Shown piece by piece: positions 40,210-47,452 of a DNA stretch of 64,000 nucleotides (its first letter is position 1; the number at the start of each line of letters is the position of its first letter). Position numbers and translations under genes: made by a program. Under the pieces are notes generated by a model, which saw only the letters and a program-made list of their open reading frames with translations, ran no database searches and was not told the DNA's origin. This stretch comes from Larkinella insperata (GTDB lineage: Bacteria; Bacteroidota; Bacteroidia; Cytophagales; Spirosomataceae), in NCBI RefSeq assembly GCF_026248825.1, contig NZ_CP110973.1:558001-622000 (forward strand), read 5' to 3'.

Positions 40210-40320
40210 TTACGGAGAGAAGCGGAGAACCAGAGAGTTTAGCGGAGGCTCCGCTTCCCTCTTCGACCCTTCGCCTGACTGCGCCAAACAACCCCTCTCC
40301 TCCGTGCAGGATCATTTCCA
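40210..40320. repeat. Purine-rich intergenic palindromic element before the GT-C pair
   Basis: The stretch TACGGAGAGAAGCGGAGAAC, then CAGAGAGTTTAGCGGAG, is centred on the perfect palindrome AGCGGAG-G-CTCCGCT (40241-40255), with a degenerate complementary pyrimidine-rich side (CCCTCTTCG, CTCTCCTCCGTG). Its left side, CAGAGAGTTTAGCGG, resembles the arm GCAGAGTTTAACCG of the repeat at 45897-45979. It looks like a solitary intergenic repeat, with no ORF. Confidence 0.4.
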
Positions 40321-40323
40321 AAA

Positions 40324-40355
40324 TTTGGTAGCTACCGTGGGTTTAGCGAACTTTG
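40324..40355 (+). promoter_or_regulatory. Candidate promoter of the GT-C-like gene pair
   Basis: TTTG (40324-40327) is followed by 20 nt and GAACTTTG (40348-40355), a TTTG-N20-TAnnTTTG-like pair with one mismatch in the -7 box. A start around 40362 would leave a 20 nt leader before the ATG at 40383. Confidence 0.45.
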
Positions 40356-40382
40356 CCCTAAAATCAAACTACACCTACCTGG

Positions 40383-41699
40383 ATGAACTTTTTTGAGGAT
40401 ACGGTTTCGATCGTCAAAGTAGCCGTGTCATTGCTACTTGCCGTTTTTAGTTGGCTGCTGATTCGCTTTCCCGCTCCCTTTCAACGCTTGCTGAATCCCC
40501 GGCCGGGCTTAACACTCTGGGGTTTTTTCATTGTTTTTCGAATTCTTCCCTTTATCCTAGTTTATCTCGTTCTGGATTTTGCCCCCCGCAGCGATACGGA
40601 GTTTTTCTATAAAAAAGCATTTTCGGCCTACCAGGGAAAAATGGTTTACCGGGATTTCCTCTCCTACCACGCGCCCTTGTTTGGTTACCTGATCAGCCTG
40701 CCGCTTTTTTTGTGGAATAATGCTAAGATTCTGATCCCGTTCATGGCCATCTTCGAGTTTGTCATCGTCTGGGCCACCTGGCAGTATTACCGCGCGGTTC
40801 GGCCGGATGCCCTGCTGATCGCGGCCCTGTATTTTGTGCTGCCGATGACGTTCGTCGCCATGGTCCTGAGCAGCGAAGAAGACATCTGGTTCTGGGGAGT
40901 CGGGCTTATTACGCTCCACTACGCCAGCCGCCGGCAAAGCAGCCTCTGGATTGGCGTGATCTGGGGGCTGTCGATGATTCTGATCAAAAGCATGGTAATC
41001 GTGCTGCTGATTCCAATGTTTTTCCTGGTCGACAACAAGTTTAAATACGTCCTGGGACTGGCCCTCGTCGGCATTCCATCCATTGTCATTCTGTATCTGC
41101 TGATGGGCGACGCCTTCCTGATGCCGCTGCAACACTCGGGCTACCACATGACGCCCAACCTCGTCAGCATCACGCGCCCGGTCCTCAGCGGTTTGTATAA
41201 TCAGATCAGCCTGACCAACCTTAACACCATCAGTCTGTTTATCACCATGGCGCTGTCGTCGTGGGTTGCCATCCGGTACAAACACCTGGGCTACCAACGG
41301 CTCTTTCCGACGCTGTTTGTGCTCACGTTCGGTATTTTCATGCTGGTACAACCCAGCGCCCCCGGCTTTTACCTCTACCTGCACATGATCGTTGTGCTCT
41401 TCGAGGTGATGCGAAGCGAGGACCGCGCTTTCGGCTTTCAGCTCATCCTGCTCAACTTTCTGCTGGTCATTCAACCAATTATCTGGGTAATTTACATCGG
41501 CATGAAAAACTACGACGACTGGCAAACCGTTTTCTCTTCGTCCGTCACGGCCGCCGATTATTTCATTCAGGTTGTTGAAGTTGCCCTGCTGATGGTGCTG
41601 GTCTGGAAGACGTATCTTCACTTGAAAATGCTCGATCGCACCGCAAGCCCGGCCTATTCGATTCCGTCGCAGCGTGCGGGCAGTTCTTCGGTATCATAA
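40383..41699 (+). CDS. GT-C-like polytopic membrane glycosyltransferase, copy 1
   Basis: A 438-residue protein with about eleven hydrophobic segments. Near the N-terminus it shows the first-loop motif APRSDTEFFYKKAFSAYQGK followed by MVYRDFLSYHAP, an acidic loop after TM2 and a G-x-x-x-Y-R-D pattern seen in GT-C sugar transferases that use polyprenyl-phosphate sugars (GT87/PIG-M-like). No GT-A or GT-B domain exists. It is paralogous to the next gene (shared order and motifs), with 30 nt between them. It would glycosylate envelope polysaccharide on the periplasmic face; the role is inferred from topology and this motif only. Confidence 0.6.
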   Translation: MNFFEDTVSIVKVAVSLLLAVFSWLLIRFPAPFQRLLNPRPGLTLWGFFIVFRILPFILVYLVLDFAPRSDTEFFYKKAFSAYQGKMVYRDFLSYHAPLFGYLISLPLFLWNNAKILIPFMAIFEFVIVWATWQYYRAVRPDALLIAALYFVLPMTFVAMVLSSEEDIWFWGVGLITLHYASRRQSSLWIGVIWGLSMILIKSMVIVLLIPMFFLVDNKFKYVLGLALVGIPSIVILYLLMGDAFLMPLQHSGYHMTPNLVSITRPVLSGLYNQISLTNLNTISLFITMALSSWVAIRYKHLGYQRLFPTLFVLTFGIFMLVQPSAPGFYLYLHMIVVLFEVMRSEDRAFGFQLILLNFLLVIQPIIWVIYIGMKNYDDWQTVFSSSVTAADYFIQVVEVALLMVLVWKTYLHLKMLDRTASPAYSIPSQRAGSSSVS

Positions 41700-41729
41700 T
41701 CGCGATTGTCCATTTTCGCTGTCTCTAGC

Positions 41730-42980
41730 ATGTTTGTAGTTCTTTCGAAGGCAGTTGTTTCGGTTTTGCTGGGGGCTTTGGCGCTGCTGATGGCGTTTCG
41801 ACGCCCGGTTGTCGAGTCGTTTCTAAACCAAAGCCAGCGACCCTGGCTGCTGATTTTCTGGCTGGCGCTGCGGCTGATTCCGTTCGTGGGCATCTACCTG
41901 ATTCTCAGTTTCACGCCCCAGTCCGACGTTGCCAATTACTACTATCCCATCGGGCTTTCGGCCAAGGCGCTGGAAGTACCCTACCGGGATGTCGTCAATC
42001 CGTATTCGCCCTTTTACGGCTTCTGGATGGCCATTCCGTTGCTGTTCTGGAACAACACAAAGGCCCTGGTTCTGTTTCTGACGCTGCTGGAATTGCTGAC
42101 CGTTTGGCTCACCTACCAGACGTATGAGGGGCTGTTAAGCCGGGGTGAACGGCTTTTCCGGACTTTGTTTTACCTGCTGCTGCCGGTGCCGTTCTGCATG
42201 TCGGTGCTGAGCGGGCAGGAAGACGTGATGCTCTGGATCTTCGCCCTGCTGGCGATTGTCGTTTTGAAGCGGTACAACAACGATTACCTCTGCGGGCTGG
42301 TTCTGGCCTTCGGCATCTTGTCGACGAAGGCCGTCTTTATCCTGATTCTGCTGCCGTTCTTCCTGCTGAGCCGCCGGCCAGTTCCGTTCCTGGCGGGGCT
42401 GGCCACGCTGGGGCTACCGGTTCTTGTTTTTCTTTACCTCAAAACCGGCGTTCTGTTCATCGAACAACCGCTGCAGGAAGGGGCCTATCTGAAAGCTCCC
42501 AACTGGGCCTCGGTGCTGCACCCCTGGATTTCCGGGTTTACCAATTTTGAATTGTCGGTCTGGAACTACGCCGGGCTGCTCATCAGTTTGCTGGTGGGTA
42601 TCCAGACGCTCCGGCTGCGCGGTCAGCACGATTACCGAACGTATTTCCCGCTGTTTTACATCGCTACGTTCAGCATCATGACAGTGGTTCAGAAAAACGC
42701 CATCGCCAATTACGCCTACCTGTTTATGCTGCCGCTGGTCTTCCAGATGCTTGATTTTCGGAACCGCACCGGGCTGGTTTTGCTCATCGTGTTTAATATC
42801 CTGGCGGCCGTTCAGCCGTCTTTCTGGTGGCGAATCGGGCAGCCGTATTACCAATCGGTGGGCGAAATCCTGAGTCGGCCGGATTATACGCTGGATTACG
42901 GCATGGAGCTTTTTATCGTTGGTTATTTTCTGTACCTGGTTGTAAAAGCGCAAAAATTACTCAAACTGCCCTATATTTGA
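41730..42980 (+). CDS. GT-C-like polytopic membrane glycosyltransferase, copy 2
   Basis: A 416-residue membrane protein starting at the ATG at 41730; the longer frame from TTG at 41706 overlaps the spacer and lacks support. The diagnostic loop reads TPQSDVANYYYPIGLSAKAL and then PYRDVVNPYSPFYG, closely parallel to copy 1, and IPLLFWNNTKALV matches LPLFLWNNAKILI of copy 1. The two are therefore tandem duplicates that have diverged. About eleven hydrophobic segments. It precedes bioB by 32 nt on the same strand but shares no known pathway with it. Confidence 0.6.
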   Translation: MFVVLSKAVVSVLLGALALLMAFRRPVVESFLNQSQRPWLLIFWLALRLIPFVGIYLILSFTPQSDVANYYYPIGLSAKALEVPYRDVVNPYSPFYGFWMAIPLLFWNNTKALVLFLTLLELLTVWLTYQTYEGLLSRGERLFRTLFYLLLPVPFCMSVLSGQEDVMLWIFALLAIVVLKRYNNDYLCGLVLAFGILSTKAVFILILLPFFLLSRRPVPFLAGLATLGLPVLVFLYLKTGVLFIEQPLQEGAYLKAPNWASVLHPWISGFTNFELSVWNYAGLLISLLVGIQTLRLRGQHDYRTYFPLFYIATFSIMTVVQKNAIANYAYLFMLPLVFQMLDFRNRTGLVLLIVFNILAAVQPSFWWRIGQPYYQSVGEILSRPDYTLDYGMELFIVGYFLYLVVKAQKLLKLPYI

Positions 42981-43012
42981 TTTTCATACCGTGAATTACG
43001 CTATAGACTGAT

Positions 43013-44014
43013 ATGACTGACGTACGCAATGACTGGACCCGCGAGGAAATCGCAGCCATTTATAACTCACCCGTTCTGGATCTCATCTATCGCGCAGCTA
43101 CCGTTCACCGCCAGCACCACGATCCGCAGGAAGTACAGGTTTGTACGCTGTTGTCCGTGAAAACCGGCGGCTGCCCCGAAGACTGCGCCTACTGCCCGCA
43201 GGCTGCTCGCTACCATACCAACGTGAAAGTCCATAAACTGATGGAAGTGGACGAGGTTCTGTCGGCCGCCCACCGGGCGAAGGAATCCGGCAGCACGCGG
43301 TTTTGTATGGGTGCCGCCTGGCGCGAAGTGCGCGATAACCGCGATTTCGACAAGGTCCTGGATATGGTTAAAGGGGTTAATCAGATGGGCCTGGAAGTTT
43401 GCTGTACTCTCGGTATGCTGACCGAGAGCCAGGCCGAAAAGCTGAAAAATGCCGGTTTGTACGCCTACAACCACAACCTCGACACGAGCGAAGAATACTA
43501 CGGAGACATCATCTCAACCCGCACCTACGACGACCGGCTGGACACGCTCGGTCACGTTCGGCAGGCGGGTATTTCGGTCTGCTCCGGCGGGATCATCGGT
43601 ATGGGTGAATCGCATCAGGACCGTATCGGTATGCTGTATACGCTGTCTAACTTACCCGAACATCCGGAATCCGTACCCGTCAACGCGCTGGTGCCGGTAG
43701 ACGGAACGCCCCTGGAAGACCAGCCCCGGGTGTCGGTTTGGGAAATGGTGCGCATGATTGCAACGGCCCGGATTATCATGCCCAAGGCGATGGTCCGCTT
43801 ATCGGCGGGACGCGTCCGGATGAGCATCGAAGAACAGGCGCTTTGCTTCCTGGCCGGTGCCAACTCCATTTTTGCGGGTGACAAACTACTGACGACGCCG
43901 AATCCGGAAGAAGATCAGGACCGCCAGCTGTTCCAGACTCTGAACATCCGACCCCGGAAAGCGTTCAAGGATGCCGAACAACCGTCCGTCGTTTTCGAGC
44001 AAATACCGTTGTAA
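43013..44014 (+). CDS. bioB: Biotin synthase
   Basis: A 333-residue radical-SAM enzyme. The [4Fe-4S] cysteines are C54, C58 and C61 in GGCPEDCAYCPQ. Further conserved parts are GSTRFCMGAAWREVRDNRDF, EVCCTLGMLTESQAEKLK and NHNLDTSEEYYGDI (Fe-S and substrate loops). It inserts sulphur into dethiobiotin to make biotin in the cytoplasm. Length fits the family (about 320-345). It follows a GT-C gene by 32 nt and is ended by a perfect bidirectional terminator. Other bio genes are not in the window. Confidence 0.97.
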   Translation: MTDVRNDWTREEIAAIYNSPVLDLIYRAATVHRQHHDPQEVQVCTLLSVKTGGCPEDCAYCPQAARYHTNVKVHKLMEVDEVLSAAHRAKESGSTRFCMGAAWREVRDNRDFDKVLDMVKGVNQMGLEVCCTLGMLTESQAEKLKNAGLYAYNHNLDTSEEYYGDIISTRTYDDRLDTLGHVRQAGISVCSGGIIGMGESHQDRIGMLYTLSNLPEHPESVPVNALVPVDGTPLEDQPRVSVWEMVRMIATARIIMPKAMVRLSAGRVRMSIEEQALCFLAGANSIFAGDKLLTTPNPEEDQDRQLFQTLNIRPRKAFKDAEQPSVVFEQIPL

Positions 44015-44030
44015 GCAACGAAATCTCCCT

Positions 44031-44075
44031 AAAGCAGAAGCGGCACGATTGAGAATCGTGCCGCTTCTGCTTTTT
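44031..44075. terminator. Perfect bidirectional terminator between bioB and the GT4 gene
   Basis: The arms 44031-44050 and 44054-44073 are perfect complements for 20 bp (core AGCAGAAGCGGCACGATT) around a GAG loop, with T on the 3' side and A on the 5' side so it works for both convergent genes. It begins 16 nt after the bioB stop and ends 8 nt from the GT4 stop. Confidence 0.95.
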
Positions 44076-44082
44076 AAGGCCA

Positions 44083-45333
44083 TCAAACCGTAACTTTTTC
44101 CTTCGAAATTGTGCTAATCAGCGCGTCTTCGATCCGGTCAATGGATTTTTCAAACGTCCATTTTTCCTGAACCACCCGCCGGGCATTCCGCGAAAGCCGG
44201 TCAGCCAGCGCCTGATCCGTTAAGACTCGCTCAACGGCTTTTGCCATCTCCTCGGGTTTGCGGTTGACCAACAGACCGTTGTAATTGTCAATGATGGTTT
44301 CGCGCACCCCGCCCTCGGCTACGGCCACAACCGGCAGTCCGCAGGCGTTGGCTTCCAGCGGAGCCAGCCCAAAGGGTTCCAGCGTTGAAGTGTACAGCAG
44401 ACAAGAAGCCGTATTGAGCAGCCGGACCAACTCTTCGTGCGGTATTTTTTCGCGCGGTTCGAAGTTCACGCCCAGCTGCTGGCTCAGGGTTTTCAACTTA
44501 CTCACGTAAGCCTTGTCCCCCATATCGCCCACCCATACGAGTTTGGGCCGGATGCCCTCCGGAATCAAAGCCAGCGACTCGATGGCCAGATCCGGCCGTT
44601 TGTGCTGAAAAAAGGCTCCCAGGCCCATCACAAACGGCTCCCGGGGCAGGTTCAGAAACGGGAATAAACCCGAATCGATTCCCAGGTAGCAGACTTCCCC
44701 CGCTCCGCCATAAGCCCGAAGCAGATTTTCGTTACTGAAATACGAATTAACCAGCACTTTGTCGTAGTTCCGGTAGTTTTCGATCTCTTCACGCACCCGC
44801 ACCCGCGCCTGACGAATTTTAAAAATATCGTCCCAGTACTGACTCCGGTAATCGGCTTTCTTCCAGTTGCCATTGGCCGCCGGTAGCCCTTCCCAAATCA
44901 ACTCGGGTGACGACTCGAACAGCGTCCGGTTGGGTTCGCCGAGGTAAAGGGCCTTGGGAATGTTGATAAACCGCCCGATGTAGGGCATGGAGAAGATGAT
45001 GCAGGAATTGGCAAACAAGACATCGAAGCCGCCCGCATTAATCTGGTCGGCGCACTGCCGACAAAACTCGAGCATTCGCCGGATGCGGGTTTCGGGCTCA
45101 AACTTGACCGCCCAGACTTTATCCCGGTATTCATCACGAATTCGAATATCCATCGAAAATGGCAATACGTGCGTTTTGGTCACGTATTGATCCACATCCA
45201 AAAACTGAGTATCGGCAATGGACGAGGTCCACACCTCAATGGTATGTCCCCGTTGTGCCAGCCCCTTGATGTGCTGGTGTAAAGCCCGACTTCCTCCCCC
45301 GCTTCGCAGGTTATGCCAAACTGCAATTTTCAT
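44083..45333 (-). CDS. GT4 family glycosyltransferase (GT-B)
   Basis: A 416-residue soluble protein with the GT-B two-domain fold. The N-terminal glycine-rich site GGGSRALHQHIKGLAQRGH is typical of the acceptor domain, and the donor domain has LEPFGLAPLEANACGLPVVA with the E-x7-E motif, then AEGGVRETI. Members transfer sugars from nucleotide donors during polysaccharide or lipid glycosylation. It is convergent with bioB across a perfect terminator. A neighbouring phosphoesterase gene lies upstream on the same strand, 60 nt away, without obvious link. Confidence 0.9.
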   Translation of the reverse strand: MKIAVWHNLRSGGGSRALHQHIKGLAQRGHTIEVWTSSIADTQFLDVDQYVTKTHVLPFSMDIRIRDEYRDKVWAVKFEPETRIRRMLEFCRQCADQINAGGFDVLFANSCIIFSMPYIGRFINIPKALYLGEPNRTLFESSPELIWEGLPAANGNWKKADYRSQYWDDIFKIRQARVRVREEIENYRNYDKVLVNSYFSNENLLRAYGGAGEVCYLGIDSGLFPFLNLPREPFVMGLGAFFQHKRPDLAIESLALIPEGIRPKLVWVGDMGDKAYVSKLKTLSQQLGVNFEPREKIPHEELVRLLNTASCLLYTSTLEPFGLAPLEANACGLPVVAVAEGGVRETIIDNYNGLLVNRKPEEMAKAVERVLTDQALADRLSRNARRVVQEKWTFEKSIDRIEDALISTISKEKVTV

Positions 45334-45393
45334 TGATTACCGCTTAATCCAGGTAAAACGGTTGCCAATATAGTATTTTTTTCTGATAACTCT

Positions 45394-45891
45394 CTACCGG
45401 TTACCCAATTCGAGCACTTCCATATTCGTAACCCGCCCCGCGTCAAGGGTAAAGCGGACGCCCGTACGAACCCGGTGGAAACCATGTTTACCGCACGCTC
45501 CTGGATTGATAAACAACAGATTATTCATTTTCGGGTCTCTGGTAACCCTTAAGATATGCGAGTGGCCGCAGACAAAAATATGAGGAGGATTTTGTAACAA
45601 ACTGGGCCGAACAATAGGATTATACCGGGGTGGCGCTCCACCGATGTGTGTCATCCAGACGGATAGCCCTTCGATTTCAAACCGCTGGTGTTCGGGACAT
45701 TCCTGCGCAATCTGTGCGTTGTCGATGTTACCATAAACGGCCCGAAGCGGTCTGAACGCCCGTAACTGGTCAATAATTTCCAGCGAGCCGATGTCTCCGG
45801 CATGCCAGATTTCGTCGCACTGGGCAAAATGCGTGAAAAGGTGCGGATCTAAAAAGCCGTGGGTGTCCGAAAGCAGGCCGATGCGGGTCAA
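45394..45891 (-). CDS. YfcE-like metallophosphoesterase
   Basis: A small calcineurin-type phosphoesterase. A TTG at 45891 begins MTRIGLLSDTHGFLDPHL, the usual start of this family; a TTG at 45924 would add 11 residues and run into an inverted repeat, so I preferred the shorter form (165 residues). Metal-binding motifs are LLSDTHG, HAGDIG, YGNIDN, HIGG and CGHSH, the D-x-H, G-D-x-x, G-N-x-D, H and G-H-x-H set. It would hydrolyse phosphodiesters. Upstream is the outer-membrane factor of an efflux pump on the same strand, separated by an inverted repeat. Confidence 0.85.
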   Translation of the reverse strand: MTRIGLLSDTHGFLDPHLFTHFAQCDEIWHAGDIGSLEIIDQLRAFRPLRAVYGNIDNAQIAQECPEHQRFEIEGLSVWMTHIGGAPPRYNPIVRPSLLQNPPHIFVCGHSHILRVTRDPKMNNLLFINPGACGKHGFHRVRTGVRFTLDAGRVTNMEVLELGNR

Positions 45892-45896
45892 TGGTA

Positions 45897-45979
45897 TTAC
45901 GCAGAGTTTAACCGAAAGTACCAAAGGTAATCAGCGTCCTCCTGATAACCACGGATGTTTCCGGATAAACTCTGCGTAA
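45897..45979. repeat. Solitary 83 bp intergenic inverted repeat
   Basis: TTACGCAGAGTTTAACCG (45897-45914) is matched by the inverted complement at 45962-45979, 17 of 18 positions, with an inner pair GGTAATCAG / CTGATAACC in the middle. The whole spacer between the phosphoesterase and the efflux outer-membrane-factor gene is one imperfect cruciform. No terminal target duplication can be judged by eye. Confidence 0.75.
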
Positions 45980-45988
45980 AAGCTTCAT

Positions 45989-47452
45989 TTATTGCCAGCC
46001 GCCACCCAACGCCCGGTACAGGTCGATCAGCGAAAGAAACTGGGCGCGTTTGGTGTTGATAAGCGATAACTCGGCCGTTAGAACGCTCCGCTGCGCCGTA
46101 ATTACTTCCAGGTAGTTGGCGTAACCCGTAGCAAAAAGCTCGTCGGAAATGGTAGCGGCCTGATTCAGCACCGTCACCTCCTGCGTTTGCAGGTCAGCCA
46201 CTTTCCGGTAATTTTCTATTCCGCGCAAGCTCGTCATCACCTCACTAAAGCCGGTCAGCACGGTTTTCCGGTAGTTGTAAAAAGACTCCCGGCTCTGCGC
46301 GATCGACAAATTCAGATTCGATTTGAGGTACCGCCGGTTGAAAACCGGAGCCGCCAGACTCCCCAACGCCCCCAGCGCCAACGAAGCCGGATCGAGCAAG
46401 ACCGACGCCCGGAACGAATTCAGCCCAATGTAAGGGGTTAGATTCAGTGAAGGCAAGAAATCGGCACGGGCCACATCAACGTCGATGTTAGCAGCCTGCA
46501 TTTCGAGTTCGGCCTGCTGGATATCGGGTCGGCGACGAAGCATCTGACTCGGCACCCCCGCCGAAATCTGAGCCGGCAACTCCTGATTCGTGAGGGTTTT
46601 ACTGCGGGGAATCGGTTGCGGAAACCGGCCAAGGAGCTGATTCAACTGGTTTTCCGCTTCCACGATCTGCTGCTGCACCTGGGCTTCCAGACTCCGCGTG
46701 TTGATCAACTGCGCGTTGAATTGCTGCACCGCCAGTTCCGTCACGCGTCCGGCCGCTTTCTGCACCACAACCAGTTCGACGGCCCGCTGTTGCAGCGCTT
46801 CGTTTTCCCGGATAATTTCCAGCTCGCTATCCAGCCCCAGCAGGGTGTAATACAGGCGACCCACCTCCGCAATGAGCGACGTAACAATCAGGTGACGACC
46901 TTTCTCGGAAGCCAGAAAGCGCACATAAGCCGCTCGTTTGCGGTTGCGCAGCTTGCCCCAGAGGTCAATTTCCCAATTGCTCCGAAAACCCAGAAAGTAC
47001 TCCGGCGTGGCATCCGGGATGCGCTGTTTGCCGTCGATGTTCGGTGACAGGTTGGTATCGAAGTTCCCCACCCCGTTGAGCGTGTAGCGTCCAAACCGGT
47101 CGATTCCAGCCGCGGCAACGGCATTGACCGACGGCACCAACGCTCCGCGCGTAAAGTCGAAATTGGCCCGGGCCACTTCAATCCGCTGCGTGGCAATCTG
47201 CAAATCCGGGTTCCGGGCCAGGGCCGTGTCGATCAGGCTTTCCAGATCCGGATCCGAAAAAAAGCCTTTCCAGCTCAGATTACCGATGGAAGTGGAATCC
47301 GCACTTCCCGTGAACGAGGTGGGTATTGGCGTCGTTGCCGGCAACCGAAGCGGTTCGGAAACCCGGCAACTACTCAACAATAAAAGCGGAACGAAACAAC
47401 AAAGAGCGTTAACGTAATTGAATTTATGAATGAACTGTCGTACCATTTTCAT
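45989..47452 (-). CDS. TolC-like outer-membrane factor of an RND efflux system (NodT family)
   Basis: A lipoprotein outer-membrane channel. I chose the ATG at 47452 (MKMVRQF), whose signal ends LLLLSSCR with lipobox SSC, giving 487 residues; a frame open further upstream overlaps the pump gene more. Two repeated OEP domains are seen: NPDLQIATQRIEVARANFDF and RRRPDIQQAELEMQAANIDV, the second being the classic RRPD signature of NodT family factors. It would join the pump and adaptor to span to the outer membrane. Its start overlaps the end of the pump gene by 29 nt, showing translational coupling. Confidence 0.93.
   Translation of the reverse strand: MKMVRQFIHKFNYVNALCCFVPLLLLSSCRVSEPLRLPATTPIPTSFTGSADSTSIGNLSWKGFFSDPDLESLIDTALARNPDLQIATQRIEVARANFDFTRGALVPSVNAVAAAGIDRFGRYTLNGVGNFDTNLSPNIDGKQRIPDATPEYFLGFRSNWEIDLWGKLRNRKRAAYVRFLASEKGRHLIVTSLIAEVGRLYYTLLGLDSELEIIRENEALQQRAVELVVVQKAAGRVTELAVQQFNAQLINTRSLEAQVQQQIVEAENQLNQLLGRFPQPIPRSKTLTNQELPAQISAGVPSQMLRRRPDIQQAELEMQAANIDVDVARADFLPSLNLTPYIGLNSFRASVLLDPASLALGALGSLAAPVFNRRYLKSNLNLSIAQSRESFYNYRKTVLTGFSEVMTSLRGIENYRKVADLQTQEVTVLNQAATISDELFATGYANYLEVITAQRSVLTAELSLINTKRAQFLSLIDLYRALGGGWQ

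Noticed and set aside
40557..41621. 354-codon minus-strand open frame opposite the GT-C gene copy 1
   Set aside because: Shadow frame, hydrophilic and repetitive (Gln, Asp, His) as expected for the antisense of a membrane protein.
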